From an uncultured beta proteobacterium (GTDB lineage Bacteria > Pseudomonadota > Gammaproteobacteria > Burkholderiales > Burkholderiaceae_B), in the NCBI GenBank assembly GCA_903924715.1, contig CAIYCP010000202.1:1-22153 (forward strand): a stretch of 22,153 nt of DNA. The letters run 5' to 3'. The position numbers and the translations under genes are program-made. The notes beneath the pieces are model-generated. The model was given only the letters and a program-made list of their open reading frames with translations. It ran no database searches and had not been told where the DNA came from. Shown here piece by piece: positions 7,667 through 14,289 of the stretch; the first letter of the stretch is position 1, and each line of letters opens with the position of its first letter.

Positions 7667-8848
7667 TTAACCCGCGCAGGTTCGGAAACCTGCATAGATG
7701 TCGCGACGTGCTGGCGTAAAGAAGTTTCGGTATTGAACATGACGTAAAACCTGGTGCGTGACTCGGGCGGCGCCACGCAATACTTTGTGTGAACCAAACC
7801 ATGGGGCTGAATACTCGGCGTAGGGGTGTACAACAAAGCCGTCGAAAGGCTCAAAGCTATCTTGAGTCCATTCCCACACTTCTCCCCAAGTAAAGTTTTT
7901 TAAGGTACGTGCGGCACAATCCCACTCAGCTTCAGTTGGTAAGCGACATTTCGCCCAGCGGCAATACGCTTGTGCATCATCCCACGAAAGATGAACGGCG
8001 CAGGCTTGCATATCCATCGGGGTCCAGGTGCCAAAGCGCTGAGTTTCAAAATTTGATGCGGTTTGACGAACGTACAGCGGCAAACGATGCCCTGTCGCCA
8101 TCACAAAGCGCATGTATTGCGCCCAACAAACCGGCTGTGATGCAATTTCAAAGCCTTGCAGCTTCACGCTACGCGCGATGCGTTCGTTGTCAAAACAAAA
8201 CTCGTTTGACGACGACCCAAGTGTCCAAGTTTGTGCAGGTACGTGAAAAGTCGACGAAGATGAATCAAGTTGCATTGAATTTTTGTGAGGCGTTGACCCT
8301 ACTGCGCAAGGGGGTTTTGCAGTGGCGGCAACATCATTTGCTTGAACCCAAGGTGTATGAAACGGGATCGACAGCGCTTGAGCCATATAGCTGCTCGCCT
8401 CAAGATGCATGGCTTCGTGTTGTAAAACAAGCCAATAAAAATAGAGTGCCAGAGAATCTTTGCTCTCTCTGTGTAATAGTTCGAGAGTCTGTTCAAGGGT
8501 TTGTTCAGCATAGCGTAGGCATAGATTGATTGCTGGTAGCCCTTGATCCCAACGCATGGCGTGTTGTACTTTAGCGCTGTCGTACCATTGATCTGCATTG
8601 CTTAGCAGAGGCCGGGTCTGAAGCTGACTGAATGAGGCATTCAGGCCAAGCGCACGTTGCGCATTGCGTCCGATCCAGTATTCTTGAAACCAGGCGATAT
8701 GGCCAAGCTCCCAAAGCGGCGGATTAAATTCTGGTGCATAGGGGGGCTGCAGCTGATTGGCGGCTTGATACGCTTGAAAAGAGTTAAGCGTATGTGCGCG
8801 GATCTCTTTTAGTGCCGTAGTAAGTTCTTTGTTTCCAGCCTGACGCAT
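7667..8848 (-). CDS. senA: Selenoneine synthase SenA (EgtB-like, DinB plus FGE-sulfatase domains)
   Basis: A 393-residue homologue of the ergothioneine sulfoxide synthase EgtB. An N-terminal DinB-like domain (about 1-165) supplies the three iron histidines: H50 in WELGHIAWF, and H144 and H148 in LQHEAMHLE. The C-terminal FGE-sulfatase fold (about 203-393) shows RLPTEAEWDCAA (302-313), VWEWTQDSF and VLRGA. Between them, 170-202 is a serine-rich linker. SenA oxidatively couples selenosugar to hercynine in selenoneine biosynthesis. The assignment over EgtB or OvoA rests on the adjacent senB and selD genes. The ATG at 8848 is the only usable start; the start region lies 18 bp from senB, transcribed the other way. 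SenA heads a minus-strand operon with the ABC importer. Confidence 0.88.
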   Translation of the reverse strand: MRQAGNKELTTALKEIRAHTLNSFQAYQAANQLQPPYAPEFNPPLWELGHIAWFQEYWIGRNAQRALGLNASFSQLQTRPLLSNADQWYDSAKVQHAMRWDQGLPAINLCLRYAEQTLEQTLELLHRESKDSLALYFYWLVLQHEAMHLEASSYMAQALSIPFHTPWVQANDVAATAKPPCAVGSTPHKNSMQLDSSSSTFHVPAQTWTLGSSSNEFCFDNERIARSVKLQGFEIASQPVCWAQYMRFVMATGHRLPLYVRQTASNFETQRFGTWTPMDMQACAVHLSWDDAQAYCRWAKCRLPTEAEWDCAARTLKNFTWGEVWEWTQDSFEPFDGFVVHPYAEYSAPWFGSHKVLRGAARVTHQVLRHVQYRNFFTPARRDIYAGFRTCAG

Positions 8849-8866
8849 GACGCTTAGTTACCCTTT

Positions 8867-9841
8867 ATGTTTATAGCCACTCAACCTCGACTGCCGAATG
8901 TTGTCATTGTAAGTCCGGCGCTGGCGAGCGCCAATAACGGCAATTGGCAAACAGCAAAGCGCTATGCCAAGCTGCTGTCAGCGGTTTGCCAGGTGCGAAT
9001 CGTACAAGAGTGGGATGGTGGGCAGGCTGACGACGTATTAATCGCTCTGCATGCAAGGCGCAGTTACGCCTCGATTGCGGCATGGTATGCCGCACGCGGC
9101 GCTAAAGGGTTGATCGCGGTGTTAACGGGTACAGACCTTTATCGCGATATTCAACAAGATGTCCAGGCGCAGCAGTCGCTGGTTTGGGCGGGTAAGCTTA
9201 TCGTATTGCAATCGGCTGGCTTGGATGCATTGCCGCCCAAGCTGCGTGCGAAAGCGCAGGTGTTGTTTCAGTCGACGACCACGCGAGTCACCTTGCCAAA
9301 AACAACACGTCGTTTGCGCGCAGTCATGGTGGGCCATTTGCGCACTGAAAAATCCCCCGAGACCTTTTTCCAGACGGCGGCCTTATTGGCGAGTCATCGC
9401 GATATTGAATTGCGCCACATTGGTGGCGAGCATGATCTGGCTTTAGCGCAGCAGGCCCATGAAACCGCAGCTCTCTTTCCGCAGTATCAGTTTTTAGGGG
9501 CGCGCAGTCATGCCCAAACACGTCGCGATATTCAACGCGCACACGTGCTGGTCCATTCAAGTGTGATGGAGGGGGGTGCCCATGTGATCATGGAGGCCAT
9601 TTGCAGCGGCGTCCCGGTTATTGCTTCGCGAATTGCAGGCAATATTGGGATGTTGGGCGAGGATTATGCGGGGTTCTTTCCGGTGGGTGATGCGCAGGCG
9701 TTGGCAGCCATGTTGCTGCGATTGAGACAAGAACCCGCTTTCGTGGCCAAGTTGCAAGCACAGTGTGCTCAGCGCGCCCCGTTGTTTGAATTGGCTCGCG
9801 AGCGCAGCGGATTGATTACAATCGTGCAAAGCATGCTTTGA
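8867..9841 (+). CDS. senB: Selenosugar synthase SenB (GT4-like glycosyltransferase)
   Basis: A 324-residue cytoplasmic protein of GT-B type. Residues 151-165 (RAVMVGHLRTEKSPE) and 235-243 (EGGAHVIME), followed by SGVPVIASRIAGNIGML, form the nucleotide-sugar-binding C-terminal domain of GT4-like enzymes. In the published selenoneine pathway SenB forms a carbon-selenium bond by transferring selenophosphate selenium to a UDP-sugar, giving a selenosugar. The group was earlier known only as a glycosyltransferase family (TIGR04348, from memory). The ATG at 8867 directly follows an in-frame TAG and has no good ribosome site. The next gene, selD/senC, starts 19 bp downstream. Divergent pairing with the EgtB-like gene makes the assignment strong. 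Confidence 0.88.
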   Translation: MFIATQPRLPNVVIVSPALASANNGNWQTAKRYAKLLSAVCQVRIVQEWDGGQADDVLIALHARRSYASIAAWYAARGAKGLIAVLTGTDLYRDIQQDVQAQQSLVWAGKLIVLQSAGLDALPPKLRAKAQVLFQSTTTRVTLPKTTRRLRAVMVGHLRTEKSPETFFQTAALLASHRDIELRHIGGEHDLALAQQAHETAALFPQYQFLGARSHAQTRRDIQRAHVLVHSSVMEGGAHVIMEAICSGVPVIASRIAGNIGMLGEDYAGFFPVGDAQALAAMLLRLRQEPAFVAKLQAQCAQRAPLFELARERSGLITIVQSML

Positions 9842-9860
9842 ATTGACTAAAGGAACCTTC

Positions 9861-10910
9861 ATGACCGCAACCGAACCCCGTCTGACCTCGCTTTCTCATG
9901 GTGGGGGCTGTGGCTGCAAAATTGCACCAGCGGTGTTGTCCGAGATTTTGAAAGGCACGTTACAGATGCCGATTCCAAAGGAATTAATGGTTGGGATTGC
10001 AACTGCGGATGATGCGGCCGTTTATAAAATTAATGATCAGCAAGCCTTGATTGCGACGACTGATTTTTTTATGCCCATCGTTGACGACCCGTATGATTTT
10101 GGTCGTATCGCTGCGACGAATGCGATTAGCGATGTATACGCCATGGGTGGCAAACCAATTTTGGCACTCGCCTTGGTCGGTATGCCGATCAATGTTTTAT
10201 CTACCGACACGATCGGTAAAATTCTGGCGGGTGGCGCTTCAGTGTGCAATACAGCCGGCATCCCGATTGCGGGTGGCCATACCATTGACTCAGTCGAGCC
10301 TATTTACGGGTTAGTGGTGTTGGGCTTGATTCATCCTGACCGTGTCAAACGCAATGACGGCGCGCGCAAGGGCGATGTCCTGGTGTTAGGCAAGCCGATT
10401 GGTGTTGGGATTTTGTCGGCCGCACTCAAAAAAGAAGCGCTCGATGCAAGTGGTTATGAATCAATGCTATCGAACGCTACTAAGCTCAATACGCCAGGGC
10501 CTGAGTTGGCTGAGTTACCTGGTGTGCATGCGTTGACCGACGTCACAGGGTTTGGTTTGGCCGGCCATATGCTTGAGCTTGCACGCGGCGCAAACTTAAC
10601 CGCGCATATTAATTGGGCGGCTGTGCCTTTGCTGCCAAACGTGTCGGATTTCATCAAAGCAGGCATGGTGACGGGTGCTTCTGCTCGCAACTGGGATGGG
10701 TATGGCAAAGAAATCAAGCTCAATGCAAACTTGCCCGCAGATTGCCAAACCTTATTGTCTGATCCACAAACAAGCGGTGGCTTATTAGTGTCTTGCTCGC
10801 CCGATACTGTTCCAGATGTATTGGCGACCTTTAAGCGACACGGCTTCAACGATGCAGCGGTCATTGGCAAGATTGGTGAGGCGCAAGCAATGCGTCTAAT
10901 AGTCGATTAA
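9861..10910 (+). CDS. selD: Selenophosphate synthetase SelD/SenC
   Basis: A 349-residue enzyme, the usual SelD length. The active-site segment HGGGCGCKIAP puts C17, C19 and K20 at the same numbers as in E. coli SelD. C17 is encoded by TGT, so it is a cysteine and not a selenocysteine form. Further conserved parts are TTDFFMPIVDDPYDFGRIAA, GGHTIDS, LTDVTGFGLAGH and SDPQTSGGLL. It makes selenophosphate from selenide and ATP in the cytoplasm. AAGGAAC upstream fixes the ATG at 9861 (a TTG at 9843 is rejected). Located between senB and the fused transporter, it is the senC of a selenoneine cluster; it may also serve selenoprotein or tRNA selenation if the genome has them. Its stop overlaps the next start by one base (TAATG). 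Confidence 0.95.
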   Translation: MTATEPRLTSLSHGGGCGCKIAPAVLSEILKGTLQMPIPKELMVGIATADDAAVYKINDQQALIATTDFFMPIVDDPYDFGRIAATNAISDVYAMGGKPILALALVGMPINVLSTDTIGKILAGGASVCNTAGIPIAGGHTIDSVEPIYGLVVLGLIHPDRVKRNDGARKGDVLVLGKPIGVGILSAALKKEALDASGYESMLSNATKLNTPGPELAELPGVHALTDVTGFGLAGHMLELARGANLTAHINWAAVPLLPNVSDFIKAGMVTGASARNWDGYGKEIKLNANLPADCQTLLSDPQTSGGLLVSCSPDTVPDVLATFKRHGFNDAAVIGKIGEAQAMRLIVD

Positions 10911-12463
10911 TGACCACACTACGTGGTTGGTTGCGTGGGCTGAGTTGGGCTGTTTTTTTTGCTTTGGCTCAGTCTGCTGTTGCGCAACCGCTTGTTGTCG
11001 GTTCTAAACGCTTCACTGAGTCGTACATTCTTGGTGAAATCGTCAGCCAAGCGGTCAGCATGGCAGGTCAGCACCGTGTCGTACTGAAATCAGGTTTAGG
11101 AAACACGGGTATTTTGTTGTCTGCATTAACCAGCGGCGAAATTGATCTCTACCCTGAATACACAGGCACGATCACGCGCGAGATTTTGAAAACTGAGCAA
11201 GCTTTAACGCTTGCCCAGATTAACGAACGCCTCTTGCCACTTGGGCTTGCTGCTGGCGTGCCGCTGGGTTTTGATAATTCATACGTGTTGGCCGTGCGCC
11301 GCGACTTGGCTGATCGGCTACAACTTCGCACGATTGCGGATTTGGCAAAACATCCAGGCTTAGTGTTGGGCTTGTCGCACGAGTTTATTGGGCGCAGCGA
11401 TGGCTGGAAAGGTTTATCAAACTTCTATCAGCTTGAAAAGCTTTCGCCTAGAGGCTTGGATCACGGGCTCGCCTATGAAGCCATTGCCGCTCGGCAAATC
11501 GATGTGGTTGATGCTTATGGTACAGATTCAAAATTGACGCGCTATGGCTTAAGTGTGTTGCAAGACGATAAAAAGTTTTTCCCGACCTACGATGCCCTGT
11601 TGTTGTATCGCGCAGACGTACCTACCAAATTTGCAGCATCGTGGCCAGCCATTACCGCGCTCGAAAATAAAATTTCTCAACAGACAATGCGCGAGTTGAA
11701 TACGCAAGTTGAGATAGATGGAAAAACATTTACTGTAGTTGCCCATACGTTTTTACAACAGCAGGGTCGTGGCGAAAAAAATACCGCGTTCGCTAATAGC
11801 GGTGAAACTCAGGCAGTACGCGTGCTGAGTCAACAGTCATTTTTGAGCGCGCTCATTGGCACTGATTTTTGGCGCTTGGCGGTGCAGCATATTGTGTTGG
11901 TGATGGTGTCGTTAAGCTTGGCCATCGTCGTTGGACTACCCTTGGGTATTCTGAGCTTTTACCGACCGCGCGCGGGGCAAATTGTCTTGTCCTTGGCTGG
12001 CGTGATCCAAACAATCCCTTCTCTCGCCTTGCTGGCGTTTTTAATTTCCTTATTCGGTGTCATTGGCACTGTTCCGGCAATTGTGGCTTTATTTCTGTAT
12101 GCGTTATTGCCAATCATACAAAGCACCCACGCGGGGCTCACTGAAATCCCGGCGTCAATGCGACAGGCAGCGACAGCGTTAGGTTTAAGTGATCGGGATC
12201 AGCTTTGGCTCATTGAATTACCGTTGGCCCGAACCATGATTTTGAGCGGCATTAAAGTCTCGGCCGTGTTGAGTGTGGGTACCGCAACGATTGCAGCATT
12301 TGTCGGTGCGGGCGGATTTGGAGAACGGATCGCGCAGGGTCTTGCTTTAAACAATACCTCGCTACTCTTGGCGGGTGCAATTCCTTCGGCCGCCTTGGCA
12401 TTAATGATGCAGTACGTTTTTTTCTGGTACGAACGCCGCAGCAATCGCTTTAAACATCAGTGA
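10910..12463 (+). CDS. OpuC/EgtU-like ABC transporter: binding protein fused to permease
   Basis: A 517-residue fusion. A signal sequence (about 1-25, ending AVAQ) is followed by a ProX/OpuBC-type binding domain (about 27-285) with VVGSKRFTESYILGE, LYPEYTGT and DDKKFFPTYDALLLYR, then a MetI-type permease (about 320-517) with an EAA-like loop near 418-447 (AATALGLSDRDQLWLIELPL). Five membrane spans (about 322-347, 356-382, 385-403, 446-467, 478-504) put the EAA loop and the arginine-rich C-terminus in the cytoplasm if the binding domain is periplasmic, so the topology is self-consistent. The family carries betaines; EgtU, a relative, imports ergothioneine, a trimethylhistidine betaine. TAATG overlap with senC suggests it handles selenoneine, ergothioneine or hercynine. 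No cognate ATPase is encoded here. Confidence 0.88.
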   Translation: MTTLRGWLRGLSWAVFFALAQSAVAQPLVVGSKRFTESYILGEIVSQAVSMAGQHRVVLKSGLGNTGILLSALTSGEIDLYPEYTGTITREILKTEQALTLAQINERLLPLGLAAGVPLGFDNSYVLAVRRDLADRLQLRTIADLAKHPGLVLGLSHEFIGRSDGWKGLSNFYQLEKLSPRGLDHGLAYEAIAARQIDVVDAYGTDSKLTRYGLSVLQDDKKFFPTYDALLLYRADVPTKFAASWPAITALENKISQQTMRELNTQVEIDGKTFTVVAHTFLQQQGRGEKNTAFANSGETQAVRVLSQQSFLSALIGTDFWRLAVQHIVLVMVSLSLAIVVGLPLGILSFYRPRAGQIVLSLAGVIQTIPSLALLAFLISLFGVIGTVPAIVALFLYALLPIIQSTHAGLTEIPASMRQAATALGLSDRDQLWLIELPLARTMILSGIKVSAVLSVGTATIAAFVGAGGFGERIAQGLALNNTSLLLAGAIPSAALALMMQYVFFWYERRSNRFKHQ

Positions 12464-13881
12464 CGCCAGTTCGCCTCGCTGCTACCTAAAGGCCCCGCAG
12501 GCTGATCCCATCGCATGACGACACCGGTTACTTCAACAGGCCAATGCAATCGTCGGGCCGGGCCCCAATAAGTTTGCTCAACGGTGGGCGCAACATCTGA
12601 AGCCGCCTCTGGTGCCAAGGCCTCGCCCAGTTGTCCGCTGGGTTTGGCGGTATTCATCAGTAGGGCGCCAGTGCGTGCGAGCGACGCACGAACGATGCTG
12701 CCGCGGCCGTGCGTCAGGCGAATCTCAAGGCCGCGAAGAGCGGCTGTTGCCAGAAGATAGCCGGTAGCGTGATCGAGTGCCTGCACGGGCAGGGGTCTTG
12801 GTTTGTTGGCCTGCGTGAGTCGTTGCCCGGCCTCTGCAATCCCCATGCTCATCTGTACCAAGCTGTCGAAACCGCGACGATGCTTCCACGGGCCGCTAAA
12901 ACCATAGGCATCCAGCGAGATATCGACTAAGCCTGGCCTGATTTTTTGTCGATGTGCAGCGTCTAGGCCAAGCGCCGACAGTGCATCACTGCGATAGCCG
13001 TGCACAAAGATATCGGCTTGACTAAGTAAGTGGGTCCAGTGTTCGCGCTGGGTAGGCTCGCGTAAATCTAAGCGTGTGCACCGTTTACCAACGGTCATTT
13101 CCGGGGCGAGGGTAGGTTCATCCCACCACGGTGGGTCAACGCGCAAGACCTCTGCGCCTAAGCCCGCTAACATTCTTGTGGCAGAGGGCCCAGCCAACAC
13201 GCGTGTCATGTCTAACACTTTAAGGCCTTGCAGCGGTCTTGCTGAGTTAAAGGCCCAGGCAGGCGTATCAATCGCCGCACCTTCATTCCAGTGCAGTAAG
13301 GGTTCACTTAAAACGGCTTGACCTTGCGGGTGCGTTTGCCAGGCTTGCCACGAACGCATCGTTGCTGCGCAACCGCCTTGGGCTAAGACTGCGGCTTCAA
13401 GTGCGTCAGCAGACCAACCGGCAACTGCTGCGGCGATCTCTGCGCGTGTCGATGGTGTGGTCAGCTTAAGTGCATGCAGGGCGGCTGCGCGATGGTGTGG
13501 CGCATTGGTATGCAGCCGGATCCAGCCATCGGATGTTTGATAGTCACCCATCACAAAGTCATCAGACGAAGGCGTCGTCCAGCCGTCAGGTCGCAATGAG
13601 TACGCAAACCAAGACGAAGCCAGGCGACGATCGATGGTCACGGTGGTCGGTGCGGCATTGCCGGCGGTGGTGTCTGCCAGAAGGCGCGTTTTCGTGTCGA
13701 TTAATTGCGCTAAGGCGAGCCCCGCGGCACCCATTGAGGCCGCCGCGAGATCGGTGACCGCATAAACAGACGGTAATTCGCCTTCGTTTTTAAAACGTAC
13801 GCGTGCGAGTAGCGTAGGGCTGCCTTGGGCCGCAGCCCAAATGGTCTCAAGCAGTTCAGTGGCGATCGGGAGTGTCTTCAT
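12457..13881 (-). CDS. Family III CoA-transferase (CaiB/BaiF)
   Basis: A 474-residue protein. The canonical part begins at about 219 with GLKVLDMTRVLAGPSATRML and continues through GAEVLRVDPP and VDISLDAYGFSGPW; D370 in QALDHATGYLLA fits the catalytic aspartate that carries the acyl-CoA anhydride. The first 210 residues look like a weakly conserved extra CaiB-like part, making the protein longer than the roughly 400 residues usual for the family. It would move CoA between carboxylic acids; the acid is unknown. I chose the ATG at 13881 because the segment before it, from a GTG at 13947, looks non-coding. The stop overlaps the fused transporter stop by 7 bp in convergent orientation, so it is not part of the selenium operon. 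Confidence 0.85.
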   Translation of the reverse strand: MKTLPIATELLETIWAAAQGSPTLLARVRFKNEGELPSVYAVTDLAAASMGAAGLALAQLIDTKTRLLADTTAGNAAPTTVTIDRRLASSWFAYSLRPDGWTTPSSDDFVMGDYQTSDGWIRLHTNAPHHRAAALHALKLTTPSTRAEIAAAVAGWSADALEAAVLAQGGCAATMRSWQAWQTHPQGQAVLSEPLLHWNEGAAIDTPAWAFNSARPLQGLKVLDMTRVLAGPSATRMLAGLGAEVLRVDPPWWDEPTLAPEMTVGKRCTRLDLREPTQREHWTHLLSQADIFVHGYRSDALSALGLDAAHRQKIRPGLVDISLDAYGFSGPWKHRRGFDSLVQMSMGIAEAGQRLTQANKPRPLPVQALDHATGYLLATAALRGLEIRLTHGRGSIVRASLARTGALLMNTAKPSGQLGEALAPEAASDVAPTVEQTYWGPARRLHWPVEVTGVVMRWDQPAGPLGSSEANWRH

Positions 13882-13967
13882 GCAAAGATTAAAGCGCGTT
13901 GCCTGACGAAGATCAAGGCGTTCCGCCCTGTCCGCCTTGGTGGACACCGGCCGGCCTGTAAAATTGC

Positions 13968-13976
13968 TGCTATGAT
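13968..13976 (+). promoter_or_regulatory. Extended -10 promoter for feoAB
   Basis: TGCTATGAT reads as an extended -10 element (TG-N-TATGAT). It lies 44 bases before the feoA ATG and 5 bases upstream of the Fur-box-like site. No clear -35 hexamer is seen at 17 bp, which is acceptable for an extended -10 promoter. Confidence 0.55.
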
Positions 13977-13980
13977 CCTA

Positions 13981-13999
13981 GGTAAGAATCATTCGCATT
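13981..13999 (+). promoter_or_regulatory. Fur-box-like operator upstream of feoA
   Basis: GGTAAGAATCATTCGCATT matches the classical Fur-site form AATGAGAATCATTCTCATT at 15 of 19 positions, with the GAATCATTC core intact. It sits just downstream of the -10 element and 21 bp before the feoA start. Repression by iron-loaded Fur of a ferrous iron importer is expected. Confidence 0.65.
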
Positions 14000-14019
14000 T
14001 AGCGGGTTTAAACGAAACA

Positions 14020-14289
14020 ATGCAGCCACTACACACCGCTCAGATCGGTCAGCCCTATCGCATCACAGCTGTTTGCTCAAGTGAGCAGATGCCTGATTGT
14101 GATCGGCAATTGAATGAGTTGGGATTTTTCGCGGGCGAGCAGGTGATGGTACTCAGGCGTTTAATGCCCGGGGCCGACCCTCTGGTTGTGCGCATTGGGA
14201 TGTCGACGTTTGCCTTGCGTTGCGCTGAAGCCGCCTTGGTTTATGTGCGTCCTGAAGCCGACGATTCGCTAAACATCGCTCATGCGTGA
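14020..14289 (+). CDS. feoA: Ferrous iron transport protein FeoA
   Basis: An 89-residue small cytoplasmic protein with the SH3-like FeoA fold: LNELGFFAGEQVMVLRRLMP is the typical core, followed by PLVVRIGMSTFALRCAEAALVYV. FeoA is needed for FeoB-driven Fe(II) uptake. The ATG at 14020 is the start that gives the family length; the frame is open from 13825 but the extra part contains the promoter and Fur-like site. It overlaps feoB by 8 bp (ATGCGTGA). No feoC is seen. Confidence 0.93.
   Translation: MQPLHTAQIGQPYRITAVCSSEQMPDCDRQLNELGFFAGEQVMVLRRLMPGADPLVVRIGMSTFALRCAEAALVYVRPEADDSLNIAHA

Noticed and set aside
7909..8529. 206-codon open frame on the plus strand opposite senA
   Set aside because: It is fully antisense to senA, has no recognisable motif and a composition expected from a shadow frame; senA has intact catalytic residues throughout.
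10454..10870. 138-codon open frame opposite selD
   Set aside because: Antisense to a conserved enzyme and without any family signature.
9861..10910. Selenocysteine-containing SelD
   Set aside because: The active-site codon is TGT (Cys) and no in-frame TGA occurs before the stop.
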